DNA from: Chionoecetes opilio
Taxonomy: Eukaryota > Arthropoda > Malacostraca > Decapoda > Majidae
Reading direction: 5' to 3'
Length of the DNA stretch: 64,000 bases
Assembly: GCA_016584305.1 (NCBI GenBank)
Contig: JACEEZ010005846.1
Location: 32,572-96,571, forward strand
The notes beneath the pieces are model-generated. The model was given only the letters and a program-made list of their open reading frames with translations, was not told where the DNA came from and did not search any database. Both the position numbers and the translations under genes were made by a program. Positions 18,567-29,606 of the stretch are shown here, one piece after another (the first letter of the stretch is position 1; every line of letters begins with the position of its first letter).

Positions 18567-20155
18567 TGTGGTTCACCTCGCGCCTCGGTGGGAGGCGGAC
18601 CTCTTTCCCGTCCTCTCCTCTCTCCGCTTGTTTGTCGTGTGTGGTTGCGTTTACTCCCACCATGGCCACTGCGAAGAGGCGCCGCGAGGACCCTGACGAC
18701 AGGGCTTCACCCTCGTCCAGAGGGAGCGCTTCAGGGTGACGAGGCCCTCCTCCACAGCAGAGTGGTGCCACGGCTTCGGAGCAAACTATCCCGGTATGGA
18801 GGATCGTCCGGCATGACGACTTTCCCGGCCCCTATCAGCTTGTTCGGTGGTTAGAGAGCGAGCTCCGACTCGCCCTCAAGGTGGATGTCTCCGCCTCCGG
18901 GGAGTTCCTTCTCCGGGGGGCGTCTAGGGACGCCGCCGCCACCCTCCAGGAAGTAGCTGATGGCTAACCACGGGGCATTGTGTTGGCACGGAGGGAAACC
19001 AGCAGGAGAGGTGTCCTCGTTGGATACCCCACTGGCCTCCCTCTGGACCCTGTATTGGAGCACCGACTCGTCGTAGACGGCGGTGCGGTGCTCATACAAC
19101 GCGGGCCCTTAAGCGGCACCTCCCGATCCGGCAGGTTCACCCGACGCTGCAGGGGCAGTCTTCCGCCGCCCTGGACCTTGGCTGCTTCGGGACTTTCGCG
19201 GTGCGCAGGTTCATCCCGGAACCCGTCCCTTGTTACCGATGCCAGGCGTTGGGGACTACCAGCGCCAGTGTCAGCGGCGGCAGGAGCTGTGTGGTTTGTG
19301 CAGTGGGGAGCACGCTTCACGGGACTGTGTCCGCCGCCTACGGAGGGTGGGAGCGGTCTGTGGCTCGGTGCCCCAACTGCGGTGCCAGGCATCACGCCTG
19401 GAATCCGCGCTGCCCTGCCCGGCTCCGGCAGGTTCCTGGGTCCACGGTACCTCGCTAGCTGCAGTGGAAGGGGGCTCCCTTGCTTCCACCTCGGTCTGCA
19501 CCCCAGCCCCCCGCTCCACGGATTGAAGACGCCGCCGAGACATGACGCCCCGCCGAAGGAGGAGGAGGGAAAAGCCCCGGCGTGTCACTCTGTTTTCCCC
19601 TGTGGGGGATATGGACGTGGACGCCCCAGGCCCCGTGCCCGTGTTGTCGCAGGACCCGGTCCCTTGGAGGTAGCGGCCATTGGGGGGTGTTGCAGCCTGC
19701 TGTGGCCCCCTGCCATGACGCCGCCACCCAATGCAGCCCGCTTCCCCCTCTGGTCGAAAATGGGACGCAGATGACTGTCCAGCACTATCCTTTTAAGGTG
19801 AAACGCCCTCTCGCCACTATCTTGGGTCCTACGAGTTTCCTGGTCAGCCAGGAGGGTGCGGCGGTTCGCTCCCATATACTCGCACAAAATCCTGCTTTTC
19901 GTACGTGCAGCAGGCGCTGCGTGCGGCCGTGAGCTACGTGCGCCTGCCCACTGAGTAGGCCGATTGCCCAGGCCGGTCTTTTTCCGTCACCACGTGGAGA
20001 AGAGTGCTTGGGTGAGCTACGAGCCCACCGCCGGGATCACTTTGACGCTTATTGTTTGTAAAATTCATTGCATGTATTTACTTCCATTTATTATGCTCAT
20101 ATATTGTACTTGTCTGCCCTGACGCCTGTGGGCGTAATAAATTAATTCCAACAAA
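18567..20155 (+). mobile_element. ORF1-only non-LTR-type element between TCTG microsatellites
   Basis: A GC-rich unit begins abruptly after the TCTG tract and ends with a polyadenylation signal (AATAAA at about 20136) before TCTG repeats resume at 20156. It holds a 5-prime leader, ORF1 with zinc knuckles and a 3-prime tail, but no endonuclease or RT. This looks like an internally deleted or non-autonomous element that inserted in a microsatellite. Confidence 0.6.
18662..19460 (+). pseudogene. ORF1 (gag-like) zinc-knuckle protein, degraded
   Basis: The start ATG at 18662 has a good context (cccaccATGG). The reading begins [13 protein letters not shown]. In-frame stops occur at 18737 and 18965, and the frame shifts near 19080-19200. 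After the shift, FIPEPVPCYRCQALG is followed by CGLCSGEHASRDC and, in a third stretch, CPNCGARHHAWNPRC: three CCHC-type knuckles as in R1/Jockey-group ORF1 proteins. The central part (YQLVRWLESELRLALKVDV) resembles the RNA-binding region of such proteins. Not functional as written. Confidence 0.7.
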
Positions 20156-20396
20156 TCCTCTCTGTCTAGTCTGTCTGTCTCTCCTTGCCTCTCTGTCTGT
20201 CTGTCTCTCGATCTCTGTCTGTCTGTCTGTCTGTCTATTTCTCTCTTTTCTTTCTGTATGTCCTTCTGTCTGTCTCTCTCATCTCTCTCTGCCCGTCATT
20301 TTCTCTCTCTGTCTGTCGTCCTCTCTCGTCTGTCTGTCTGTCTGTCTGTCTATTTCTCCTCTACCTCCTACCCTTGTTGTACATCCAACAATAAAC
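20156..20396 (+). repeat. (TCTG)n microsatellite, second block
   Basis: Continuation of the TCTG/TCTC tract on the far side of the ORF1-only element; it recurs at about 20455-20480. Confidence 0.9.
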
Positions 20397-20428
20397 CAAT
20401 TCAATTCAATTCAATTCAATTCAATTCC
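20397..20428 (+). repeat. (CAATT)n pentanucleotide tail
   Basis: Six CAATT units follow AATAAACC (20389). An AATAAA followed by a simple repeat is the form of a retroelement 3-prime end; the body of that element is not recognised. Confidence 0.75.
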
Positions 20429-20544
20429 TCTGTCGTCTCTCTACATCGCTCTCCTCTTTCGATCTCTGTCTGTCTGTCATCTGCCTTTCTGTCTTAATTT
20501 ATTTATCGTCGTCCCCCGTCCTGTCTGTCCTGTCTAATACTGAA

Positions 20545-20870
20545 ATACCTGTAGGGGATTGGATCATATAGGGTATAAGGTAATATGTGGCACACGCGTG
20601 GCTCGGTTCTCCATACTCCGTGGCATCCAGCCCTTGACCTGGGTAACCCACCCCGGGACACAGGGCCTAGTGTGACATCTCCGGTTTTTACCAAGTTATA
20701 ACCTTCCCCAGGTTTCCCCAGTACTCCTCCTTTATCCACCCATCCTGAAAGGAAGGAATGATGCTGATTGGGCTGCCGCCGACTGCCCTGGCCGGGATTC
20801 GAACCTGGGCCCGCAGATTCGTGGGTAGGCGCCGCTATCCACTACACCTCATGTCCTGTCGAAACAATAA
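20545..20870 (-). mobile_element. tRNA-derived SINE
   Basis: On the minus strand the head carries pol III promoter boxes: an A-box-like TAGTGGATAGCGGCG (complement of about 20834-20848) and a perfect B box GGTTCGAATCC (complement of 20795-20805). It is followed by about 230 bases of non-tRNA body. The head cannot fold as a full tRNA with acceptor stem and CCA, so it is a SINE and not a tRNA gene. Confidence 0.75.
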
Positions 20871-21007
20871 TGGTCAAAATCTTTTATCCATCGCTAAATC
20901 GCTCTTTCACACACACACGTACACAGTACACACACAAACCACAAACACACCATCACTTACACAGGTACACACCTACACTACACACGTACACAACAAACAC
21001 CAAGTCC

Positions 21008-21065
21008 TTAAGAACATGGAAGCTAAAGCAGGCCGTGATACCTACACTGGAGTAGTTTCCTGTTG
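21008..21065 (-). mobile_element. CR1 3-prime-end remnant
   Basis: aagaacatggaagctaaag...cctacactggagtagtttcctg is a diverged reverse copy of the CR1 3-prime UTR seen at 17705-17770. Confidence 0.6.
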
Positions 21066-21129
21066 CTTAACGAAATATGAAATTTCAGCCGTGTCTGTAG
21101 GAAAATTGCCTCCGAGCATACAAATCCTA

Positions 21130-21420
21130 ATTTATTAATAAAACTCTTTCACCAATAAGGAACACCACGGAATACATATGCTCTTCTACAATATCCCAGG
21201 GCTTTTGTGACCCTGAATATCTGTTATTTATCCTTTAATCTGTATATAAAACACTACAAAACAGCGGCCAATGTCTGTTTGGTCACATTATCTCTGATCA
21301 TACAAAACAGGATTTTAAATAAGGAAACTCGTACCAATAAGGAAGACACGAATACTATTAGCTTCTACATATATTCAAGGTCATTGTGACCCTGCATAGC
21401 GTGATGTATGCTGTAAATCA
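21130..21420 (+). repeat. Two direct copies of a unit of about 180 bp
   Basis: accaataagga...cttctac...tgtgaccctg occurs at about 21152-21218 and again at 21333-21395. No coding content seen. Confidence 0.6.
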
Positions 21421-21979
21421 TTATATAAATAGTGTTTACCGTGATGGCTGACAGAACCATATTAAGCCTGGCCACAGCTTATTTAGATCCAAAGATATAG
21501 GCTTTATGGTGGTTCAGTTGATCTACAGGCTTCTAGATCATGAATATAGGCGTCAATAGGAGTTTTGGGATGATGTTAAGCTAGTATATAACGTTAGCAC
21601 ACACAACCCTTGAAATTACATAAAAGAAATGTAATTCGCTATGATAACATATTTGTGGTACCACTTTACAATATAGAAATCTATTCTATTTAGTCTGTTT
21701 TTTTTTATGGTAGCAGAGTCCTTTTCGTAATGCTTTATATTGTATATTTTTGTCTGTTTGTATCATCGGGGACTAGTTACTGCAGTGTGAGGGAAGGTGT
21801 ATCGCGGTTTAGTGTTATTTGTTCATTATTCCCAATCTACTTATTTAAACTTATTTTTATTAAGTTAAGGGTGTAATCGTTAATAAAGGCGAAATATAGA
21901 AAGCAATGCTTTATACGAAAAATAAATGAACTTAGTGTTGGAAATTTAATGAAAAGTTAACATTGCTCGTCTTTTAAGC
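21421..21979. other. Unassigned AT-rich interval
   Basis: No gene, RNA or repeat boundary could be supported. Confidence 0.4.
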
Positions 21980-22258
21980 CCGTGTTCTCCACCTTCCCGC
22001 TTGTACGGCCGCCATAACACTAACAATACGTCCCAACATCATCACCGCTTGAGTGGTTTTGTGTAACTGGGCACGGAGTTGGCAACTCCTCTCGACGGAC
22101 ACCCCAGCGGGAGAGATGAGACCTTTGAATTTAACTTTGTACGGCGGCCGTTACAGCGGTACGGCGGTGCGGTAGACGTTGTTGTGAACGTCCATTGTGA
22201 CGTCTTTGTGTTGTAACTCGCGGCCGTACAAGCAAGATGGTGGGAACCGTGCTTTGAT
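21980..22258. repeat. Short element with about 35-bp inverted ends
   Basis: cttgtacggccgc near 22000-22012 is the reverse complement of gcggccgtacaag near 22221-22233. The similarity continues outwards over about 35 bases (cgtgttctccacc against ggtgggaaccgtg). The interior is GC-rich and non-coding. A MITE-like element is likely, but no clear target duplication was found. Confidence 0.5.
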
Positions 22259-22559
22259 TTCCGGTGTGAGCGTGACACTAGGGATTTTAATGCAGGTCAA
22301 TACAGAGGCTGTACACGTCAAAGAGAGAGTTTATGAGGGATTAGAGGCATCAAATAATGGTTCATATCAATGGTTTATACGGAGAAATTTTAATGACTTG
22401 TGGACATTTAATGACAAGTTTTAAACATGGCTTTTTTATTTCGGTAGTCTTATTTATGTTTATTTTTTATTATTTTAGGGGGGCATTTTATTGATGCCAT
22501 TTTTTATTATTCATTAGTGATGGGATATTGAGTGATTTTAAGGTGTCTATATACTTTCT

Positions 22560-23140
22560 TGTCTGACGTTCTACCCTACCCGAATACCCTAGTTTTTTAT
22601 CCATCTTATTTCACTTTTTTTGAAATCTTTCAAAGCCCTTTTTTGGAAATATATTTTTGAAATAGACTTTTGAACTAGAATTTTAAAGGCCTTTTTTAAA
22701 TAAACTTTTTTTTAGTCCTTTTTGAATAAGACTATTTTTAAATACTTTTTTATTTTTTTTTAAATGGACTTTTTCTAATACTTTTTTGAAATAAGAAAAA
22801 AAAAAACTTTTGAATACTTTTTTGAATACTTTTAAAAGATTTGAAAGATTTTTTTTTGACTTTTTTGAAGACTTTTGGAATAACTTTTTTTGAAATATAC
22901 TTTAAAATATACGAAATAACTTTTTTAAATACATTTTTTAAATAATATACTGTTTTTTAAATACTTTTTTTGATATCGACTATTTAAATAGCTTTTGAAA
23001 TACTTTCTTGGGAATGGGACTTTTTTGACGCAATTTGCCATAAATTTTTTTTTAATACGTTTTTGGGAAAATAGAATTTTTTAAATACTTAAAAAAAAAA
23101 AATTAAAATAGATATTTAAACAGCTTAATGGACCAATTTA
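22560..23140 (+). repeat. Degenerate T-rich tandem repeat (TTTTTTGAAATAC-like)
   Basis: The units tttttgaaatac and tttttaaatac recur with variable T-run lengths. A matching tract lies at 24260-24600, on the other side of the inverted repeat at 23340-23990. Confidence 0.65.
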
Positions 23141-23339
23141 CTCTACTACTTGAGGTAAGGATGATTTGACATCTTCAGCCTCCATATAGTTGGTCAGTGA
23201 TGTTGATTTTTTCTATGTGAACAGTTATTTTTGTGATACAGGCCATTTAAGTGCAGGCCAATGTATACGCTCTAAAACGACTGGCGCCATGTTGTGACGT
23301 CAAAAGCACAAACAACAGAGCAAAACAGCTGTCAGCGGG

Positions 23340-23990
23340 CCGCTACTATTATGTACTACCTACTATCACCGACTTGCATTACCCCTCTACCGCGCAAGAT
23401 GACTATTCTCCTTCAAGTGATGTAGTAGGTATTCCTGTGTTTGTGATATGTCAGTTGTAGTTTATAATGGAAACGTGATAGACAGGAGATAAGTGGCCCG
23501 TGACAACCTGACAAGTGAACGACTTCTGGATCGGCATTCCTTTATAGGGGAGCTTTAAATGAACTGCATGACATGGTAAGCTAGACAGAATAGACTAACT
23601 CATAGAGGAACAGGTAGAAATGTATGGCTTTTCTTTTCCCCACTAACAAAACGATAAACACCCCTTCGTCACAGCTCTACTCACCACTAACCTTTACTAA
23701 CCATGACATTTCTACTGTTTTCCTCTAATGAGTTTCGTCTATCTGTCCTAGTCTGTACATTCATTTGCAGGTCATTGTAAGCTCCCTATACGTAATGCGA
23801 TCCCAGAAGTTCATCACTTGTTCTGGTGTCACGGGCCACTTTGCTCTGTCTATCCACTTTTTCCTTATAAACTACAACTTACATATTCACAAACACAGTG
23901 GAATACCCTACTACATCACTTTGAAGGGGGATTACTGGTCATCTTGCGGTAGTAGGGGTACATGCAAGTTCAGTTAGGTTAGTAAATAAA
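23340..23990. repeat. Inverted repeat with about 300-bp arms
   Basis: 23340-23640 is matched in reverse complement by 23680-23990. Shared blocks are ccctctaccgcgcaagatgac against gtcatcttgcggtagtaggg, gtagtaggtattcc against ggaataccctactac, and acaggtagaaatgt against acatttctactgt. Mismatches are spread along both arms. The frames inside are not gene-like. Confidence 0.75.
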
Positions 23991-24259
23991 CTAAATTGCG
24001 GTGTTGCTGAGCCAAAACAGCCGATCAGCTGGATCAGGCGAGTCTGATTTTGCAGTTACTAAGTCACAACCAATGACAGCGCGTTCACGCCCGTGTTTGT
24101 GATATTTTGGCCCCGGACAGGCCATATATTCATTTTGGGTGCTTTCTCGCAAAAAGAATAATGAAGTACAGTGATATTAGGCCTATATTGCACCCAGAGC
24201 TTTATAATTACTCCGTGGTTTGAGGTGTGGTAATTGGTCCATTGCGCTGAAATAAGAAC

Positions 24260-24600
24260 CTGATAATACTTATTTTTTTAAAACTTTTCAAAAAAAATTT
24301 TAACTACTTTTGCAATAAAGGCTTGAAATAACTTTTTTGAAATACTAATTTTTAAATATTTTTTGAACTTTTTAAATACTTTTGTCAATAGACTTTTTGA
24401 AATTGACGTTTTTTAAATAGACTTACATACTTTTTTTAAATACAAACTAATTTTGAAATTGTTTCTTGACAATATACTTTTTTTGTAAAGTTTTGTTTGT
24501 AAATACATCAAAATACTTATTTTTTCCTTTTTTAGTTTTTTTTAGAAATAGAATTTTTTGTCTTTTTTCAAATTTTTGGAAAAAAAATACATTTTTTTAA
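24260..24600 (+). repeat. Degenerate T-rich tandem repeat, second block
   Basis: Same TTTTTTGAAATA-type units as 22560-23140. Confidence 0.6.
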
Positions 24601-24604
24601 AACA

Positions 24605-27600
24605 CTCAACATGTATTCATTCAAAAAGCTTACCACACACCACGACCATGTAAACAGTTTAATTCATTCAATGCAATAACTGACTCCTTTCTTCTTCATT
24701 AATCCTTCTATATGATGGGCCCCTATTATTATTGCATCATTATGTGTTTGTAGTTATATACACACAACACGTACACACACACACACACACCACACAGTAC
24801 AGTATTCATTCAATTGCAATATACTTACTCCTCTTGCTTCATTTAAATCCTCTATATGATTGGGGCCACTACGTATTATTGTCACCATCATGTGTTTGTA
24901 GTTGTTGTTTATTGTTGTTGTTATGTCAGGTGATAGTGGTGCTCCCAGACTTGCACACGTCAGGTTGTCATGGACTGAGCGCCGGTTTCTATAGTAACAG
25001 TGCATTATAAGGCCTTTATATATGGGCCTTTTAATAACATTTTAGTTGCCTATAGTAACCTGTTGTTGCCTTTCTGCTCAGGCTCTGGGATCTTCGTCTC
25101 CACAAAGCTGCGCCAAAATGTTACTTTACCCTCCTACAACTTTTATGGGAAGGCACTTCATTGTTTTTTTCTGGCTGGGAATCTCAAACCAGCTGACCTA
25201 TAGTGGTGTGTCTGTAATTCTATGTATTGACTTTTTCACTTAATGTTACTACTAAGGGTCTTGTTTCCATGCCTACACATTAAAACCCTCGCTATAACGG
25301 ACATTTGGAGGAGGGTGATCCGGTATATGTGGATCCATCCTTATAGTCCGAAGATAGCTGGGGGCAGCTGAATTTGAAGAATGGTCTTCCTTTGCTTCCT
25401 ATATAGGTAGGTAAGGTAGGATAATGATGGTCAGAGGTAGGATAGGGTAGGTGCTTCTTGAAGGTAGGCAGGTAGGCAGGGTCACACGTGGAACGAGAGG
25501 TAACGCAGTGAGAGCTAAACGGCGCGGAAAACCGCACGGTTAAGCGTACATACTTTTGCTTATGTGGTCGTTTTAAATCTGCCTGCAATTATTCTCTCGT
25601 CTCTCTCTCTCTTACTTTTCCTGACTTTTTATCATTGAAAGCATAAACAATATAAACAAACTTGTAGTGGCAAAAATTATAAACAGCTACTAATCATAAT
25701 GGGGAAAATTGTTTTATTAATTCTTTCATTACTATATTACTTTCTGGAGGAAAGGAGGAGGAAGTGCCAAATGAAGAAGGGGAGGAGGATGAGAGAAGAG
25801 TGATAATAATACTGTAATTTTCCTTCTAGTCTGTTCAATGGCGATTAGCATGTTGGACCTATCTATCGCGTATCTATATTAGACCTATTATATATAACCT
25901 CCTTCACACTTCTTAGTTATAAACCTCTCTCCCATCTCTTTCTTTTTCATTTTTCCTCTCTGTAATCTGTAAATTAAACACTTTGACCAACATTATTCAT
26001 GAAGTGGCTTAGTTGATATTCTTACACCTTCACAATTGGCGTTTGTATGAGTGCCTGGCAAGCCCCTTCAACCCACACCGAACAGCACAACCCACACCAG
26101 CCACTCCCTCCTTCACAGGTTGTGTCCTGGATATGCCTGGCAACACGACTCTTGTTTAGGAAAACCTTGGCCCGCAAATATCACACTTGTTACTTCTCTC
26201 ACCAGTGTGGGTGAGCAATGTGTGTTGTTAAGATGGCTCTTGTGGCAATTTTTCCTGCATCTCCTGGCCTCAAGAGTTCCTCTGTCACCAGTGTGGTGTG
26301 CATGTGGTGTAGTTAGAGTGCTCGTATGTGGGGCCCAAAAAAAAAAAAATTGGGGGGGTCTTTCTACACTCCTGACACTCAAAGTTTTCTCCTCACCTTG
26401 GGTGGGTGAGCATGTGTGTTTTACGACTGCTCTTGCGGTAAATGTTTCCTGCACGCCTGGCACTCAAGTTTCTCTCACCAGTGTGGGTGAGCATTTGTCT
26501 GTTAAGATGGGTCTTGTGGTCAAATGTTTTCCTACACCCCTGACACTCAAGGTTCTCTTTCACCAGTGTGGGTGAGCTAGGTGTGCCGTTAAGCAAGACT
26601 GCTCTTGTGGGTAAATGTTTTCCTACACTCCTGACACTCAATTTCTACGTCAAACATGTGGGTGAGCATGTGTGTGTTAAGAAATGCCTCTTGCGGGAAA
26701 CTTTTTCCTGCACTCCTACACCCACAAGTTTCTCTCACCAGTTGTTGGGTGAGCGATTGTTCTGTAAGATTGCCCTGCTTGTAAATGTTTTCCTAAACTC
26801 CTGAACACTCAAAGTTTCTCTCACCAGTGTGGGTGAGCATGTGGCTTCCTAAGACATCTTTACGAGTGAACCACTTTGCCACGTGGTCAACACTCAGCTC
26901 TGTCTTTGCGTGTAATGGGTGAGGACGTGTGCAGTAATGCCAGCCGTGCTGGGAGCAACTTTGGCCACAGTGGTCCACAAGTGTAGGTTTCCTCACGCCC
27001 TCATTGCAGCACTACTTCTGCCAGGCACCCCTGTGGTGGGAGACGTCACCAGCTGGTCCCCTGCAGGAACCCCGGTGGAGGCCCCGGGGATGAACCCAGC
27101 GTTCCCAATACAAGGGACGCCGGAGGAGTCCTGGCGTGGGCGCCGACCTGGACTCTTCACCTCAGCACCTGTAACATTGGTGGCCGTCAGCACACAAGCA
27201 GGCAAGTGCTTCCTTGAAGGGTGCTTCCTGCTTCACCCTCCAGCTAACACCCAGCCAGTGTTTGCAGCCAAGGAGTAAGGCCAGCACAGGAGCCTCACGC
27301 CACCACTCTACAGGGTGGAGGAGTGGAGTGGTGAGTGGCTAGTGACCTTCAATGCAGGCAAGTGTAGCTAAGCCTTGCACATCAGGCACAACCAATAATG
27401 GGTAATGGGGCAGATAATGGGGGAGTGAGAGAGAGGGGCTGGCTCTCTCTCTCTCTCAATAAACAGGCAAGGACAGAATATGAAACATGAATATTCTTCT
27501 ATTCAATTGAAATTTGCTCAGGAATGTGTACATACAGTGCATGAGTAAAAACAAAACTATACAGTAAATACTTTCCATTAAATCAATACATACACATAAA

Positions 27601-27840
27601 GAAAGAGGAGAGGGGGGGGGGGCGGGGGTCAATCCCTGCCATGGGATACAGACAAGTGACCGCTGCCCTCCAGCCCCCCCTGCCAAAAGGGGTCTTTTGC
27701 CACCGACATCACATTTTCAAAAAAAAAACAAAACTAATAAAAATTAATAGAAAAAATATTTCCTAAACCTTTCCGTAAATTGAAAAGCAAAAATGCATGG
27801 TGTTTTTTTTTAGATCGGGGGTTGTTTTTTTTAAAGGTCT
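24605..27840. repeat. Segmental duplication SD1, copy 1 (unoccupied)
   Basis: Collinear with 42840-45740 plus 48790-49480. Landmarks include ctatagtaac near 24990 and 25050, aaaaccgcacggt near 25530, the finger array, and ggtggaggagtggagtggtg near 27312. It contains a zinc-finger gene. It lacks the 3-kb foldback element of copy 2 and so shows the empty site near 27290. Confidence 0.85.
26050..27190 (-). pseudogene. C2H2 zinc-finger gene copy C, frame-broken
   Basis: Minus strand. A Gly/Pro/Thr-rich N-terminal segment (26993-27205) leads to fingers from about 26990 down to 26150. The linker HTGERN with CxxC/HxxxH units recurs about every 84 bases; some eight fingers are traceable. Readable examples are LECQGCRKTFDHKTHLNRQM (26510-26570) and the finger near 26830. 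Frames change several times. The first exon boundary may be at 27180, where ttacag precedes gtgctgag. The paralogue is at 44500-45620. Confidence 0.65.
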
Positions 27841-28429
27841 TTGCTACTCTTACCCCACTCGGCACTTTGAGTTGCTCGGTGGAAAAAAATTTTTGGGGGA
27901 CACTCTAAAGTGGCCAAAAGCTATAGTGGCGGACCGGCCCAGACACCGGGAACGCTTCTGAGTTGCCATGAGAAAGAACATAAGAACATAAGAAAAAAAG
28001 GGAAGCAAAGAGGCCTTTGTGGAAATTACCCAGCAACCCCCTCTCAATTTTGGCAGAGGGTGGCTTTTTCCCCCCCTTGTGAGGGAGTTTTTGGCCCCCC
28101 CTCATGGGGGGGGCCCTTTTGGGATTTATATATAATTTAAGGTTGGGGCAGTATTTGGGGGTCTTTTTAGTAAGTGTAAGGCGGGGATAAAATTATTGAA
28201 CTTTCCCATCAGTGAAAAGCATTTTCCCCTTATATTAGCCCCTTTAAATTTAAACGGCGGCTTTGGCAGTCGCCCTTTTTAAATGTGCACAATTTGGGGG
28301 TCCACCTGCCCTACCTGAAAGGTGACAGTGTAATTGGTGGGGGGGGACTCGCCGCCCCCCCGGGGAGATCAGTACACCCCGACCCCTCGAGAGAACAACA
28401 TCTCTTATTAAATAATAGTACTTGTAATA
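27841..28429. other. SD1 edge, CR1 tail and damaged sequence
   Basis: 27841-27960 corresponds to 49320-49470 but with homopolymer-type changes. A reverse CR1 tail (CATAAGAA units) lies at about 27971-27995. The remainder is C/G-run rich with no gene. Confidence 0.5.
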
Positions 28430-28879
28430 CAGGTTGAAGTTCCCAAATCGGCACCCCCCCCCAAACTCGGCAACACCCAAAACTCGGCTAGGTTCCGGTT
28501 TTTCCAAAAACCCTGGAGAACCCCCCCCCAAAAACCCCGGCGTAGTTCCCGGGTGGGCCCCGCTGGGTGCCCCCCAACTAGGCCGTTTGGTTTTCTCCCG
28601 CCGATTTTTTTTGTTGTTTTTGTTCAGTGGTGTTGTGACGTAGAGTTGTGTCACTGTTATTTGTGTAATTCTACAGTCTGTTATTGGTTTTAGGCTCCAA
28701 AGCCAGGAAAAACCTAGTGGGGAAAGTGAAAAAAAAGAAAAAACAAGTCAGAACAAAGAATTTTTTCATGTGATTTTCATGCTTTTTTTCCCTAAATTTA
28801 CGTTCAAAAAAGTCAAAAAATTCCCATTACTCGGCTCGGGCGGGCCCCGGGGTTGCCGATTTGGGGGAACTTCAACCTG
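28430..28879. mobile_element. Tc1/mariner-superfamily (pogo-like) non-autonomous element
   Basis: Inverted ends CAGGTTGAAGTTCCC...AAATCGGCA at 28430, and the complement at 28855-28879, flanked by TA at 28428-28429 and 28880-28881. The length is 450 bases, with no transposase. A TA target duplication with CAGG-type ends fits pogo/Tigger-like MITEs. Confidence 0.75.
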
Positions 28880-28946
28880 TAAAAAGTGTCTTTCAGCCCT
28901 CACGGGATTAACACTCTTCTCTGATTATAAGATAGACGTGTGGTGG

Positions 28947-29282
28947 CTTAAATTACATTTTACACCTGATTTCAGGAAAAAATTTGAAGGGGCTATTTGG
29001 GGGAGTCTGGTCATTTTTTGTCTTTATCTGTGTCATAGTAGGGCTATAAATGAAAACATTACAAAAATACACCCGGTGGGACCCCACTAGATCGCCAGTA
29101 GGTTTATGTTTCAGTGTCCCCCCGCCTTTCTTTTGCCCCAAAAAAACGAGTAGTGAAAAATTGAACCCTCTATACTTTTCAGCTACAAAACATAAAAAAA
29201 CGCTGAAAAAAGGGTAATTATACGTCATGATATAAACTACTGTGCATCCTTTAGTGGCACAGACACAGCAGTATGAGGCATC
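28947..29282 (+). mobile_element. Partial copy of the MITE at 31832-32315
   Basis: Shares gtgtcatagtaggctataaatga and catgatataaactactgtg with 31865-32235 in the same order. The inverted ends are missing. Confidence 0.65.
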
Positions 29283-29606
29283 ATTTGAAAATTTTGGGGA
29301 CACAATTGGGATGTGGTTTTTTGTTCCCTTTAATAGATTCTAAGAAACATTCTTTCTGTGAACTTCTGTCGCAAATCACTACTTATGGAGATATAAGATG
29401 TTTAATAGGAAGGAGTGTATGAGATATGAAATTAATCTAACCTAACCCCACCTTTACTCACTAATCTAAACCTAACCTAACCTATTTCCACGCTTAACCT
29501 CCTAACTAAAGCCAAATCTGCATTAAAAAGAGTGTCCGCGGCAAGGGAAAGAACAGAGGCGATGCAGGTCACAAGAGGAAGAAGAGTGTGGCAGACGTAA
29601 ACACTT

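Noticed and set aside
17772..18854. Very long open frames on both strands (Leu/Ser/Val/Cys-rich and Arg/Gln/Thr/Asp-rich)
   Set aside because: They are translations of the TCTG/TCTC microsatellite, open in several frames at once.
19271..19887. Minus-strand Arg/Ser-rich frames opposite ORF1
   Set aside because: Shadows of the GC-rich zinc-knuckle coding sequence.
20780..20860. Possible tRNA gene on the minus strand
   Set aside because: Boxes are present, but no acceptor stem pairing is seen and a SINE body follows.
27456..27686. Small Met-rich minus-strand frame conserved in both SD1 copies (also 48946-49167)
   Set aside because: Conservation is explained by the duplication of the whole segment; the frames differ by indels and show no domain.
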